A stretch of 64,000 nt of DNA. It comes from Chrysoperla carnea (lineage: Eukaryota > Arthropoda > Insecta > Neuroptera > Chrysopidae). A model generated the notes under the pieces. That model worked only from the letters and a program-made list of their open reading frames with translations. It had not been told where the DNA came from and ran no database searches. The DNA is taken from the NCBI RefSeq assembly GCF_905475395.1, contig NC_058337.1, positions 26,684,983 to 26,748,982 on the forward strand. The letters are read 5' to 3'. Position numbers and translations under genes: made by a program. Each line of letters begins with the position of its first letter. Within the stretch, counting starts at the first letter, position 1. This document shows positions 1 to 12,312 of this stretch, piece by piece.

Positions 1-259
1 ACAAAGTATTAAAATTTTTTAAACTCTTTTGACGTGATGCTGTTAAGTGTATGTAAAAGCCAAAAAATTTCATGTCATTTATTTAAATAACTTTGTTTTG
101 CAAGTTTACAATGAAAACGAAAATTCGAGAAAATTGTCTAACTTGTTAAAAAAATAAATTTAAGATAAATTTTCAACGGTAATAAATTTCTTAAAGTGAT
201 TACAATACACCATAAATGTTTTCAAATTTCTAAATTAATATTTATAGTACAAAAGACGG
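1..259. other. AT-rich sequence, no gene seen
   Basis: Low-complexity AT-rich DNA with no supported ORF or recognised repeat before the first foldback element. Confidence 0.5.
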
Positions 260-767
260 TATAAGTTCGATCTTCACCCATTTGATAACCAGTTGAGACA
301 AATTTTTTATGAAATTTTTTTTTAGACATGTCTATCATATTTTTTCGATCGAAAAATGTTCATGGCTATTTTTAATTTCATTAATTTTAATTAATTTTTT
401 CCATTAACGGTTTTTTTCAGGCAGACCATTATTTTCGATATAAAATTATCTTTCATCTGATACCAAATTCGATTTTCTAACAGATCGGTATAGTTACTTA
501 TATTGACTTCACTCTTCATACTTAATAAGGTTAGTTCACCAATCTGTTAGCTTATCGTAATTAGTATCAGAAGAAAGATAATTTAATTAAGAAACTAATG
601 GTATAGGCTTGCCTGAAAAAAAACCGTTCATGAAAAAAATTACTTAAATTAAAAATAGCCATGAACACTTTTCGATAGAAAAACTAGAATAGGCACGTTT
701 AAAAATCAATAAAATTTCATAAAAAATATGTCTCACCTGGTTATCAGATGGGTGAAGATCGACCTTA
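260..767. mobile_element. Foldback (palindromic) element, family F-a
   Basis: The two halves are reverse complements with mismatches. The left end reads ATAAGTTCGATCTTCACCC and the right end is its near-exact complement (GGGTGAAGATCGACCTTAT). Pairing runs inward past AGGCAGACC/GGCTTGCCT to the ATTATCTTTC blocks at about 440-495 and 538-590, so nearly the whole 508 bp is one palindrome with arms of roughly 230-250 bp. There is no coding capacity. The termini match those of the element at 13.5-14.1 kb, so this is a non-autonomous MITE/foldback family. Confidence 0.85.
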
Positions 768-797
768 TGCAGTTTCTAAGACCATTAATACTTTAAA

Positions 798-1486
798 AAC
801 AAGTGAAAACAAACAATTGACTGAGTTAATTGTTGAAATACCATGTATAGATATATAGAATACATGTTAATGCGCAATCGTATAGACAGTGTTGATGCGC
901 AATCGTTTGTTTTTTTGACGTCACGTAAATAACAAAAGATATCCACTTTTAAATACACAACACACACACAACTGATATTCCTATATTAATACATACTATA
1001 AAATTTGCACCTATTTAACGCCCTCGTGGGTAAACAGTGATGTTTACAAAAAAATGTTTCAAACAAAAGTTTTTTATTTTTTTATAAGGAACATTTTTTA
1101 CATTCAAACTTTTGTTTTATCTCTAACGGTTTACAAGATGGGTCCTACGGACCCAAGACCCAATTGACCTATGATGCTCATTTACGAACTTGACCTCACT
1201 TTTTACGTCCTGAGTACGCTGTAAAAATTTCAGCTCGATATCTTTTTTCGTTTTTGAGTTATCGTGTCCACAGACGGACGGACGAACGGACAACCGGAAA
1301 TGGATTAATTAGGTGATTCTATGAACACCTATACCAAAATTTTTTTCGTAGCATCAATATTTTTAAGCGTTACAAACTTGGGACGAAACTTAATATACTA
1401 TGTATATTTCATATATACATGGTATAAAAACTTGGGACGAAACTTAATATACTATGTATATTTCATATATACATGGTATAAAAATT
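798..1486 (-). repeat. Dispersed repeat family A, copy 1
   Basis: Reverse-strand copy of a repeat seen at least seven more times here. Shared landmarks, read on the minus strand, are a start with GGTATATTAAG-type sequence, a CCGTCCGTCTGTGGACACG block, a CAATTGGGTCTTGGGTCCG block, TAAACCGTTAGAGATAGA, TTTGTTTGAAACATTTTTT, and a terminal CAACAATTAACTCAGTCAAT motif. The start contains a 55-bp tandem duplication at about 1376-1486. No ORF longer than about 60 codons. The transposon class is unresolved. Confidence 0.8.
1376..1486. repeat. 55-bp tandem duplication at the end of repeat A
   Basis: Two essentially identical 55-bp units beginning AACTTGGGACGAAACTTAAT lie head to tail and end in ACATGGTATAAAAA. 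Only one unit is present in the other copies of the family, so it is a local duplication or slippage. Confidence 0.85.
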
Positions 1487-2565
1487 ATTTAGGGTGAGAT
1501 ACTCGTATTAGACACTATTACATTAATCTAAAAATAATGAAAAAAAACCTATTTTCTTATATAAGTAACTTTTATTTTTACTTATTTTTCTTATTATTTT
1601 CTTATATAAATATAAGTCTTCTTATTTTCTTATATAAGTAATATGTTTTTGAACAATATCTCTCCCAGTTATGTGTTAATATCTTCTTGAACAACCCTGT
1701 ATATTAATTCAAGGCTTAGTTGATTTTTTTAATTACATCAGATACGAAGTTAAGGAAAATGATGTTTTATTTTTTCTCCACCATAATTATTGCTCCATTG
1801 CTTTTAGGTAATATAATTACTGCAAGCAACACATTCGGTTTTACAAAGTTTTTTATTTCTTAAACTATTAGATAACTTAATAAAATTATTTGTAGAGATT
1901 ATTTCAAAATAATATCTATATTTTTCATTAATAAAAAAATTAGGGTTGTATTCTTAGTAACATTACCTTTCACCTATGCTAAATAAATCATTTGAAAAAA
2001 AAAATTGCCTAAAGCTAATCATGTGTTCAAATAAAATAATATTAATATTCAAATAATATTGAAATATATTGATTATTATAGTAACATGTATTGGTAAGTA
2101 TGTCTATGTATAAAATTTTAAGTATACTTTTCACAAATTTTTTTTGATATTTTGAATGTAAGAAACTTTTTACACTTTGATTCTTAAAAACATATATAAT
2201 CATACAAATCATGTAATCATTATATCATTTATAAATGTTTTGTACATTATCTGTTTGATGCTCTCCCATTTTTCATAAACTAATAAACATAAATAAATTG
2301 AAGTTGTGAATGAAAACAAACTTTACGATACGATTAAAGGCATACATAATTTTCTACGGGATACACTATTTGTGCAACAGCATTTCCCTAATTAAATCTC
2401 AGAAAAATTAGCAAATTTATGAGGCACCAAATTATAAAGTATTTTTATTAAAGTTTTTAAAAAAATAACAAAATTTAATAAAAAATAATTAATTTTAAAA
2501 AATTTCGATAGATCAAACTCAAGCAGAACTTTATCAAAATTTAAATTTTAATTGAATAATTTGAC
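1487..2565. other. AT-rich intergenic sequence
   Basis: No supported gene. At about 1540-1650 the phrase TTTTCTTATATAAGTAA recurs three times as degenerate low-complexity repeats. The rest is featureless AT-rich DNA. Confidence 0.5.
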
Positions 2566-2816
2566 TTCAAAAAGACTACTTCAAAAAAAATTAATACGCA
2601 CTAAAAAGTAAAAAAAAAACGATAACATAATGTAGTTATAATTATTGTTATTTTTGGAGTCGGAGTCAGCCAAGAAAACAACTGTGACCGAACAGCTTGC
2701 TACATTGACTTGGCTGACACCAACTCCAAAAATAACAATAATTGTAACTACATTATATTATCGTTATTTTTTTACTTTTTAGTGCAAATTAATTTGTTTT
2801 GAAGTAGTTTTTTTGA
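2566..2816. mobile_element. Foldback element (~250 bp)
   Basis: Left arm (about 2566-2665) runs AAAGACTACTTC ... GCACTAAAAAGTAAAA ... ATTGTTATTTTTGGAGT. The right arm (about 2715-2816) is its complement, ending in GAAGTAGTTTTTTTGAATTC. Arms are about 100 bp around a short centre containing CAGCCAAG/CTTGGCTG. No coding capacity. It directly abuts the family B repeat and may belong to it. Confidence 0.85.
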
Positions 2817-3050
2817 ATTCGGTTTTTTTTGTTAAAATTTTTTTATTATCTGATTTTTAGTGAATCTGAAGTACACTTACCAATTTGTCACTAAAAGAAG
2901 AATCATAAAAATTGACTGTCGTGATATTGTTTATTTGAAAATTAAGATTTTCATGGTTTTCTCATCGAAAGTTCTGAAGTAGCAAACATAAAAAAAACAG
3001 TCGAATTGAGAACCTCTTACTTCTTTGAATTGAAGTCGGTTAATAATAGG
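2817..3050 (+). repeat. Dispersed repeat family B, copy 1
   Basis: Shares with 16.06-16.43 kb the phrases TTAGTGAATCTGAAGTACA, TTTGTCACTAAAAGAAGAAT, TTTCATGGTTTTCTC, CAGTCGAATTGAGAACCTC and a terminal GAAGTCGGTTAA. Repeats with a CCGACTTC-type terminus are widespread in insect genomes. This copy is shorter than the second one because the middle is deleted. Confidence 0.75.
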
Positions 3051-4366
3051 TTTTTAGTCATTACTGCTTAAGTTTGGAGAATGGAGAAAAAAAGATTTTA
3101 AAAAAAAATTTACGCTTTAATCTAAATTTATGAGGCTTTCGAATTATTGAATAATAATGAATATTTTGTAATAAGATAATTTGTAAGTGAAATTTCCAAG
3201 ATTCAAGATTTTGATTATTCTTAACAATTGCCAATATAAAAAATAATGAGAAATTACAATTGCCAATATAAAAAATTATGTACCTATATGTTTTTTTAAT
3301 AAAAAAGTCTAAAATTATATACTACTGTTATTGATTTTCCAACTTAAACGTAGACCACATACATATTTTAAATATTATTGCAATGATATTAAATAAAAAA
3401 AGAAATTACTTATTACTTTTAAATATTGTAATAATTTTATTTATTAAATAATATGTATCATAAATATCGCCTCTAGTATTTAGATAAATTGTAAAAAAAA
3501 AACTTTATGAAATTATACACTCTTTATTATTGTACACTTGAGTGTACCCGACTGATATTCAAGAAAATTCATTCTATTTTTTTAATCGTAAAAACTCGTT
3601 ATATGCTCTAAGATAATGTTTACACTACTCGCCATGTCATATTTAAAGCAGCAGAAACCAACTCAGTTTTTTGTAGTCGTAAATAATAAATAGAAAAATT
3701 AAATAAAAAATGCTGTTATTGACAATACAGGAGGACGGACAAACGATAATTACTTTCTCCGAATGAATCATGTTTCTATAGAAAAAAAGTAATTTAGAAA
3801 CCGTTTAAAAAATATTCATTTCTCTGCACCAGAATCAAGGTATTTGATCCATGCAAATACTACATAAAAATTGAGACTTGTTAAGACTTAAATTAAGTTA
3901 AGTATAGCGGTGATTAGCGTGTATTTTCACACACATACATATAGATTAAACGATTAGAAATTTTTGGTTTTTTAAAATAAAATTTGATCCATAACAAACA
4001 TTTAGAAAATTAGAAATTGGTTATTTTTATAAGATATAGTTCTATAAGTCGTTCCGTCGAAGATTAATCGATAAAGAAGCATTATTTGCGGTCAGGATAC
4101 ACTTGTATAAACAATTTTCATGCTAAATGAAGTTAATAAATTTATATTATTGATAAATAAATAAATATCGTTAAATCGATCATGAAGCAAAAACAGGCAT
4201 TAAGGCATAAGTTAAAGGTGAATGGCAAATAGTTCTCACAATACATGAATAGTTCTTACAATACATATTGTTACTAGTCTTACCTAAGAAGTTATTCCTT
4301 TGGAAACTTAGATAGCAAAGAGCATGTCTTAAACCTCTTTGGCTTGAAAGCAGTTACGTTAGCTAA
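3051..4366. other. AT-rich intergenic sequence
   Basis: No supported gene. The 15-bp phrase ACAATTGCCAATATA occurs twice, about 35 bp apart, near 3225-3275. Nothing else stands out. Confidence 0.5.
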
Positions 4367-4627
4367 CGCTCGGCATGCCCTGATAAAACAACCGAATTTG
4401 TGTCAGGTATATTAAAAATACATTACGATACTAATATAATCAATAAGACTCCTGGCTTGAATATGATGCAATGGATAAATGATTTAGTGCTGAAAACAGT
4501 TATGGATAAATCTTTAACCAACAAGCGTTCGAAATTATACTTGTGCATCAATGATTTCGAGAAAGCTTTCCATAAAATCTACGGACGCCTATTGTATATC
4601 TGCGGCATAAAACAAACTGCTTTTTAA
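4367..4627 (+). pseudogene. Possible reverse-transcriptase fragment (LINE remnant)
   Basis: An open frame of about 86 codons with no usable ATG at its head ends at TAA 4625-4627. Its second half reads KLYLCINDFEKAFHKIYGRLL, close to motif A of non-LTR retrotransposon reverse transcriptases (hydrophobics, then D-F-x-K-A-F followed two residues later by I/V and L). The family normally has FxDFxKAFDxV; here Asp after the Phe is His. Upstream residues could be the degraded region before motif A. No catalytic YxDD motif or endonuclease is nearby, so at best it is a short dead fragment. A chance match remains possible. Confidence 0.35.
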
Positions 4628-4741
4628 ATATTAACATTAAATAGGGATTTTTAACCAAATTTGATTTTGTCAAAAATAAAGCGATCATATAACAGTTTTA
4701 TAACGAAAACTGATTTTAGTTTTTCAAGATAATTTTATATT

Positions 4742-4960
4742 TACAGGCAGTTTTAAAACAACTTTTCAAAAGAGAAACGAAAACGCCGAACAAGAAAAAA
4801 TGTTCGTAAAATATCGTTGTGACGTAATAGTGTTAATTGAATAGTATACGCTGTATACAATTATTAATTAACATTATGACGTTACACGATTTTTTACGAA
4901 CATTTTATTTGTCGAGCGTTTTCGTTTCTCTTTTGAAAAGTTCTTTTAAAACAACCTGTA
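4742..4960. mobile_element. Foldback element (219 bp)
   Basis: A near-complete palindrome. The left end TACAGGCAGTTTTAAAACAA pairs with right-end TTTTAAAACAACCTGTA, and the next block CTTTTCAAAAGAGAAACGAA is repeated exactly in inverted orientation at about 4921-4942. Arms are about 105 bp with the centre near 4850. No coding capacity. Confidence 0.9.
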
Positions 4961-5169
4961 TTTCATTATAAAACTTATATATGATTTATTTTTGTCAAAA
5001 AAAGAAGAAAAATTATTTTTTCAAAATACTAATTGTGCACATTTATGTTTTTTTTTTATATCAAATAAAGATCATAATAATAATAAAATACATTCTCTAA
5101 TTATTATAAAGCTCAATCAAATTAAAATTAAAACCACATTGAAATGATTTGAAAACTTTTTTTTAATTA

Positions 5170-5421
5170 TTAGAATATATCTGGCGCAGTGTTAGGTACG
5201 GGAAGTCTAAAATCATAATTCATATTGCCAAAAGAGCATGAACAAAATTTTTTTTTTAAATTAACTAAAAATAATTTTAAAATAAACAATTGTTGCCATT
5301 GTTCAGGAATGCGCACTAGAAACACCGAAAAGGAACTCAATATCAAAAAATCCAGCCGTCTTAATATCAACTTTTTCCTGTCGTCGGCGGCTCTTACCGT
5401 TACTTCCAAGTTATTCATCAA
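5170..5421 (-). CDS. Possible small protein of unknown function
   Basis: An ATG-started frame of 83 codons. Residues about 20-38 (RRLDFLILSSFSVFLVRI) form a hydrophobic stretch that could be one membrane segment after a charged start (RAADDRKK), followed by a second hydrophobic part and a short polar tail ending PNTAPDIF. The coding part is less AT-rich than its surroundings. I recognise no family, and the opposite strand is also open for 121 codons, which weakens the case. Two overlapping ATCGATA motifs (5573-5588), like the Drosophila DRE promoter core, lie about 155 bp upstream. May equally be chance. Confidence 0.25.
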   Translation of the reverse strand: MMNNLEVTVRAADDRKKLILRRLDFLILSSFSVFLVRIPEQWQQLFILKLFLVNLKKKFCSCSFGNMNYDFRLPVPNTAPDIF

Positions 5422-5599
5422 TTATATATTATATTCTGCCTACGTTAAAATTATTTTCCAAAACGACTGTTTGTTTAATTTTTCATTTACACATAGTTCA
5501 ACAATAGGTTTATCAAACACACTCATACACACAAAATTTTATCCGCGATTGAATAAAATAGATATTACAATAATATCGATAAATCGATAAATAAATATA

Positions 5600-6681
5600 C
5601 AAGATACTTTTTTATATATGTATATATACACAATATTTATTTATTTGTAGCTAATATACACGATTGAATATTTATTTCTAGTATATAATTATAATAAAAT
5701 GCCGCTGAGCAGCTCACAAGATTTTTAGTGTAGCTAAAAGAATATTGTAAGTATCAAATTGATGTCATCAGGCACTTTATATGTTTATAGCTATGTTTAT
5801 GAAGTTAGATAAAGAGATACAATGTTCATTTCATATAAAAAGATATCCAGAAAAACTCGTTGAATCTGTGGAGTAGAAGTACCTACTATTAGGCATTTTA
5901 AATACAAGTAAAAAAAATTTTTTTTTATTATGAATATTAAATTATCATAAATAATTAAACCACGCATTTAAGGCGGACATTTTCTGTGCATGCAACTTTA
6001 TTATTTATTTGAGATTTAATTTTAATTTTTTTTTAATGTTTGATTCATATTCTCCTTCAAGACTAATAGCGAAGCTATCATGATTTTAACATTAGCTAAA
6101 ATATTATAAAGTTTATTATTTCATTTATGAAGTATTTATGTCAAGTTTATTTATTGATTGAATATTGCTGATTGTAAACAAGCAGTTCGTATGAATGCGG
6201 TCCCTTTGGTCCTTAACATTCCAGAAAAACTTGACAGAAATGAAAATAACTTTCCTGAAGTGAATACGCGCTATCTATGCAAGTGACTCTAAGATCAAAA
6301 CGGCACTGGAAAAACAAATTCATAAAATTAAGTATCACTAATATTTACTTTTACAGTAAAATGATCAGGGCATTTAAACTATTTTTTAACTTGATTAATT
6401 ATCAAAATTTCCAATTTCGTAATATCAACAGAATATTTTCAAGATAAATTTTTTTCCTCCCCTCGGTCGCTCCTATTTTTTATGCGCTTTTTTTGGTTTA
6501 ATTTTCTATGGAAATTAAAAACAAAACCGATATCGTTATTAACGAACAGGTATGAGCTGCAACATGCCCCCAACAACAAAACGTGAAGAAGGGCTGAAAA
6601 CTTTGATTTTCGTTTACAATAAATTGCTTATAATGAGAAATTAGATAATATTAGTTGCAAGAAAAAATATGTTACTATATC
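5600..6681. other. AT-rich intergenic sequence
   Basis: No supported gene and no recognised repeat. Confidence 0.45.
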
Positions 6682-6728
6682 GTAGCAAGTGAACAGTTTC
6701 TTGACTCAAGAACTTATTTACTTGCTAC
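6682..6728. repeat. 47-bp imperfect hairpin
   Basis: GTAGCAAGT at 6682-6690 pairs with ACTTGCTAC at 6720-6728, and the centre TTCTTGACTCAAGAA is itself palindromic, giving a stem of about 20 bp with a few mismatches. Likely a short remnant of a foldback element or a small MITE core. Confidence 0.7.
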
Positions 6729-6937
6729 ACTTTAATTTTAAGCATTCAAATACTTTCTTTCTTGAGATGATTCACTCAAGAAAACATTGACAGTCAAGTA
6801 AACGATTTCAATAAATCCAGTAATTTTTTTCTCCTGTGTATAATGGTCTAAATGTTTCTGTAACATATGTAAAAAACACACATTAAAAAACTACCAAAAC
6901 TATCTTTTAAATAAATATACAAAAACATTTAAGTTAA

Positions 6938-7040
6938 AAAAAACAATTGACTGAGTTAATTGTTGAAATACATTTTATAGAAAGTGTTGAATATCAGTGC
7001 TTGCATTATTTTTTTATAAATTAAAAGAGTTCTAGAAACC
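6938..7040 (-). repeat. Repeat family A fragment (subtype A2)
   Basis: Contains the inverted terminal motif ATTGACTGAGTTAATTGTTG followed by AGAAAGTGTTGAATATCAGTGC, which matches the ends of the copies at 14.3-14.8 and 60.06-60.35 kb on the opposite strand. Truncated. Confidence 0.75.
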
Positions 7041-7084
7041 AACACAATTAAGGGCGGCCTTTAAGGGCGTAAAAGTTTCAATTA

Positions 7085-7302
7085 TATACATTGATGCGTT
7101 TTATCGAGGCAAACTTTTCGAACTTTAAAGTGTGTTTTGGAGACTAATAGTTGAATTTAATTGATTCGAATTTTTATTTTTGATAAATATAAGTTATTTT
7201 AGAGCAGAATTAAAATATCGAACTACTTAAATTAAGCTGAGTGCTTTAGAAATGTATTTTGTTTTTAAAAATGTTGGTCTCGATAAAACGCATCAAGTAT
7301 AG
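7085..7302. mobile_element. Small inverted-repeat element
   Basis: TTGATGCGTTTTATCGAG at about 7091-7108 has an inverted counterpart CTCGATAAAACGCATCAA at about 7279-7296. Pairing weakens inside. Size about 218 bp and no ORF, consistent with a MITE. Confidence 0.65.
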
Positions 7303-8439
7303 GTTATCGATATTATTTTGAGAAATATCAGTTTATATTTTCCATTTATAACCATGCTTTTTATCACTTTTTAAACTTAAAACTCAACGAAATTAATTCG
7401 ATAACAGTATTATTTTTTCGTAAATCATTCAAAATCAATTTAATTTATTTATTATCATAATTTTTTTTTTTTAATTTCTCTCTTAACAAATCTCAGGAAC
7501 GTTCTTCTTATGAATTTTTTATCAGTAAAATTTGTAAAGTTAACAAAAACACTAAAAGATTATTTTGTGTTCGTATTTTCTATTTAAATTAAGCGAATCC
7601 TCTCAGAGATTGAAAAAATAACACATTTTTCTTAAAATCGAACATTGCATTTTTAATTTTTCAAGAATTTTTACTTCGAAAACCAACCGTCTAGAGAAAA
7701 ATCACAAGAATATTTTTTGCTTAAAACTGATCAATAATTTTTATTTTGAAAAAATTCCAAATTTTGTAGGTAGGTACTTTGCTTTCCCACTTGTTACATT
7801 TATAATGGGTTGTAACATGTTTCGGTCGGAACATATTTTCAAACTATGGTGCATACCTACTATAATTTTTGGATTTTATAATAATAATGGATTTCCACAA
7901 ACTGAAGCTTTCTAGAAAATATTAAATAAAAAAAAGTATGATATTGCAATTTGACAATGTAAATTAACTCAGAATTAACTACAAATTTACTAAAATAGCG
8001 GCAGCTACGCGAAAAGCGTCAAGAAATTAGATTTTACATAAAAATCCCATCTATGTACTATTTCATACAATATTTTTAATGAAAAAAATTATTGTTATTT
8101 TGATTTTTTTCAGTTGTATTATGTTTCCTAAATGGTACCAAAACATAGCTGCTGAAAACATAAATTTTTATGCTTATCAAAGTTTTTATAAATTTTTGTT
8201 TTTTCAATAATCAATTATATTTTCATATTGGAAATCAATGAATTCCTGATAAGGTCTAATTCTAATCCTAAGAATGACTAATAATGGAGTACCATTTAGG
8301 AAATGGGTGATTACCATGTATAATTCCGGTTGTCAAAATAATACTGTTCGATCCATTTTAATAAACAACGTACATATTAATAATAATCGATTATAGGTAC
8401 ATTTATTACTCAGCAACGTATAGACAAATAAACACTTCA
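7303..8439. other. AT-rich intergenic sequence
   Basis: No supported gene or clear repeat. Confidence 0.45.
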
Positions 8440-8660
8440 TCGTTTAATTTCTAAAAAAAATTAAATCAGATTTTTCACGCATATCTTGTATGTATGTATA
8501 TTTGTAAATTTCTTTGTCACCTCGTATCTTCCAAACGGCTCGATGGATTTCGACAATAAGGGTACCGTTATATTCACCTTAGAAACGAAAGAACGGAAAT
8601 AGTCATACGTTAATATAAAAAAAAATTAACCAAACGCCTATCGAGTATGGTATCAAAATA
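8440..8660 (+). repeat. Possible dispersed repeat
   Basis: Contains TCTTCCAAACGGCTCGATGG followed by ATTTCG. This wording (an 'xxAACGGCTxxAxxGATTT' block) recurs in many insect dispersed repeats and is also echoed near 24.97 kb and 61.56 kb. Boundaries are not defined by anything I can see. Confidence 0.35.
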
Positions 8661-8816
8661 AGGTAATTCAAAGGGAATTACAAAAATATATATAAGTTAT
8701 ACGTTTGAATTTAATTAGGAATAATAAATTGGCTTAAAGCTTTTAATATAGTTTAATAAAAGGGTTATTTTGGTGCAGGGTCACTAAAAAGTCTAAAATA
8801 AAATAAATAAATAAAT

Positions 8817-9026
8817 AAAAAACCGGACCGTAGTAAATAAAATCTAAAAAGAAAAAAAAATGCCCAGTAGTTTATATAGCGACTTTAACAGTCGGGGCCC
8901 ATTAGTATCTAGATCGGCTCAAATTTGTTTGGCCAATGATTGGTCCCGACTATTAAAGTCGCTATATAAACTACTGAGCTAGTTTCTTTCTTTTCAGTTT
9001 TTATTTTACTCAGTCGGATTTTTTAT
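8817..9026. mobile_element. Foldback element (210 bp)
   Basis: CAGTAGTTTATATAGCGACT at about 8865-8884 pairs with AGTCGCTATATAAACTACTG in the right arm. Outer parts (CCGGACCGTAGTAAATAAAA and TTTATTTTACTCAGTCGG) also pair. A single palindrome centred near 8920 with no coding capacity. Confidence 0.9.
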
Positions 9027-11798
9027 TTTTGTTATTATTTATTTTATTATATTAAGCAGTACGGTTATCGCTGTTATCCCCTATAATAAACTCTTACATA
9101 AACTAGACAAAGTTAACTAGAATTTTAATTTCAGATATCATGCCCCATCCACTTTCAATGATATACAATAAATCACTTCAAAACCAAAAATGTTTCTAAA
9201 ATATAGAATTTAAATAACTGCACAAAATTGGCATATTTCATGTCATATAATATATACTAAAGCTTCTAAACATACAAGGTAGTTAAACAGTTGGTACTAA
9301 AACAAATAGAAGAAACAGCGGTTTATTTAAAAAGAACCCACTATCGTACACACACATACACACACATACAAGAAAGTGCGGACAGAGTGTTTAGTAGCGA
9401 AAAACGTAAGTAAAGTAGTTGGAAGTTTATTATACAATTTTTTTTCTCTTCATTTATATAGAAATAAAAAAAATTGTATATTATGGAACTAAGGAAGTTA
9501 TTACAATTTACATTTATTTATTACAATATATGTTTGTGTATGTAATTCTTGTAATAATATAAAAGCAAAAATAAAATAATCCTACTGGCTAGTGTGTACT
9601 CTCGAATTGTATGTTGTTCATGTTTTCAATTTCATATATATAAACTACTATTTTGCGTAGAGCAAAACCATACAAAAAAATTGCTGCAAAGTGTTCTACA
9701 AAAGTTTATTATCTTACGATTTATTAAAATTTCAAAGAACATTCAAGATTTTGAAATTTCAGACAGAAGAAAACCTTCTTTGATAGCACTTAAAATTAAA
9801 TCATAACTTCTAGTTTCTTGAAAAATTTTTATTTTAATCAAGCCAAAGTTCTGTAAAATCACCAGTTTTGGTGAATATTTCGTATTCTCCCTCTAAAAAT
9901 AGTCACTTCGGTTGAATAATATAAAATTTTGCAAGAATATTAAATGATGACGACAGTACATTAAAATATCATAATACAAAATAACGGAATTCGAAAATAA
10001 GATACGAATTAAAATTGCAAGGTAATGGTGGAAATGACGGGAAGATTTGTATTCATTGAATATAAGTTTTAAGCATTAAATTTAAAATCTGTATTTATTT
10101 TTCAAAAAAAAAAACTACGGCTTCATTTTAATGTGGGCTAGCTAAAAAAAATAGTATAATTTATAATTTATAATTTTAAAAAACTGAGAAATTTTAATTG
10201 AAATGTTTGTCAACCCTATACCTTAATTCGTTAAAGCGTAACCATTTCCGTACTAATTAATAGCATGAAGGAGGTGTACTCAGCTTCTCAAAATAATTGA
10301 AGAACTGATTAACTGCAGAACAGATGGTAAAACACATATTTGGTATTACAATGGGCCTTATTGCTTAAGTGTATCTCTCGTGGACAGTCAATTTTGATGT
10401 TCAAAAGCTTGCAGAGCTCTTTACATGCATTATCACAAGTCTTTTTAATATTAAATTTTATCTTTAGAATTAAAATTATTATTTTGTTAAAAGTAGTTCT
10501 CTTTTTAAGAACTTTAATCCACTTCTAGGTTGTATAAATCTCTAAAATAAAATAACGTTCAAAGATCTTTGTCGATTTGAATAAACCAAATACATTTTAA
10601 GGTAAAGCTCTAGACCTCTGCGAAATTTTTTAATATATAATTTAGCTGCTGTTCAAAGAAAGGTTATTATTTATTTTTAAAAAAGGAACTTTTTGTTCTC
10701 AAAAAGTCTTTGAAGAGAAAGGAAGAACTTTTTTAATAAACGAAAAAATTAGTTACGAATTAGATTGACCGCCATGCAAATCAGATAAAACTGGACAGCT
10801 TCAACTACGCACAAACTTCAACTCAATTATGGAATTATATTTCACATTGTAGTTTATGCCCCGGCATTTTGTAAATAAATGGAAATATAGTAAGTAGCCC
10901 AAAATTTTATTTTCCTGACTCGACTACAATAGTTTATTTATTTATAATTTTTTTTATAATAAAAAATTTGAATAATAAACTAAAAAAAAAAAAACGAATG
11001 AACAAGAAAACGGGGGCTGCTGGTTACTGTTGTTTGTAAAAAAATAAAAATAGTTATTTCTCTTTAGTTGTATTTATACATTTATATAAATGTATATATG
11101 GGTATTTTATAATACGTATATTCGTTTTTATGCCGACTGTTTTGCATAAACTTCAAACTGTCATTGTGGAATTGTGAGGCGGTTTATGCGTTCTGTTCTG
11201 TTACATACTGTAAGCGAGCAGCGGCCACCATACAACTACTAAACAACATATACAGATATAATATAATATACACTGGACACAGTGGACGGGACGTTTTATA
11301 AAGGTACCAACAAAAGAAACCTCTCTTATAATGCCTGCCTGTCTGTCTGAATTGTATGTGTCCAATATCTTATCCCATGGACGACACAACAACAACTGGA
11401 CCAATATATGGATGATGATAATAGTTAGCAGGGACTTGTATGTATGCGTGTGTTTTTAATACATAAGCAGCTCGTAATGGATATGAGCTTTATAGGAAAG
11501 GCCAATGTCTGTTAAAGTTAATCATTGTATAAATAATTGACTGACAAAGCTTACAGAATGAGAAGAACTGTATGGAAATTTTTTACTCTTTTCTTGAATT
11601 GAAGATGTTAAAAGTAAAAAGAAAATCAAGTTGATATTGTCGCTTTTCGAAGCAGAAGAACGAAGATTGACAGCAGTGAGACAAAAATATTAGAGTTATA
11701 AGAACCTACTCCTCATTGCCACAAGAGTTGTCATATTACACTATACTGTGAGATCAATCTCCTAAAATGATTATTAATACAGCGAAAAATTGTCGATA
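9027..11798. other. AT-rich intergenic sequence
   Basis: About 2.8 kb without a supported gene. It holds a CACACATA-type microsatellite at about 9348-9372, a pair of ATATAAATG phrases near 11.09 kb and scattered ORFs of 60-70 codons with no protein-like character. Confidence 0.5.
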
Positions 11799-12312
11799 GT
11801 GGAAAAGTTGGGAAACACCACCTATTTTAATGAAACTTTTTGTAACTTGTTTATAGGACCCCTAGGAATATTCAACCAACTTAACCTAGTCATAGAGGGA
11901 TATATGTCGCTGAATACGATGTCGATGTCAGAATACACAGATTCAGAAATACCTAATTTGACAATTACAGAATTATTACAGAAGTTTTAGTAGTTTCTAG
12001 AGATGTTTAGAACAAATATTTCTGACGTGACAGAATCCGTTTAATCTGACATCAGATTCGTAATCAGCGACCAAAAGTATCCCCTAAAGCACAGTTTGGA
12101 TGATAAATACTTGCCTTTTTTGTGGAAATTCTTGCCCAAAAATGACACTATTTGCGAAAGACGTGACAAAATCTGTGTAATCTGACATGGAATTCGTAAT
12201 CATCCTATATCCCCCTATGACCAGGTTATGTTGACTGAATTTTCCTTGAGGTCCTATAAACACGGTACAAAAAGTTTCATTAAAATCTTTGCTGTTTCCC
12301 AACTTTTCCATG
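11799..12312. mobile_element. Foldback element (~514 bp)
   Basis: The left arm begins GTGGAAAAGTTGGGAAAC and the right arm ends with its complement. Both arms translate to the same peptide in opposite directions (EKLGN...FNETFC...FIGP), which is why ORFs of 66 and 75 codons appear on opposite strands. Arms are about 160-180 bp with roughly 85% identity by eye. These ORFs are repeat sequence, not genes. Confidence 0.85.

Noticed and set aside
11790-12311. Two facing ORFs with similar proteins (EKLGN...FNETFC)
   Set aside because: Inverted-repeat arms of a foldback element; no family, no splice signals.
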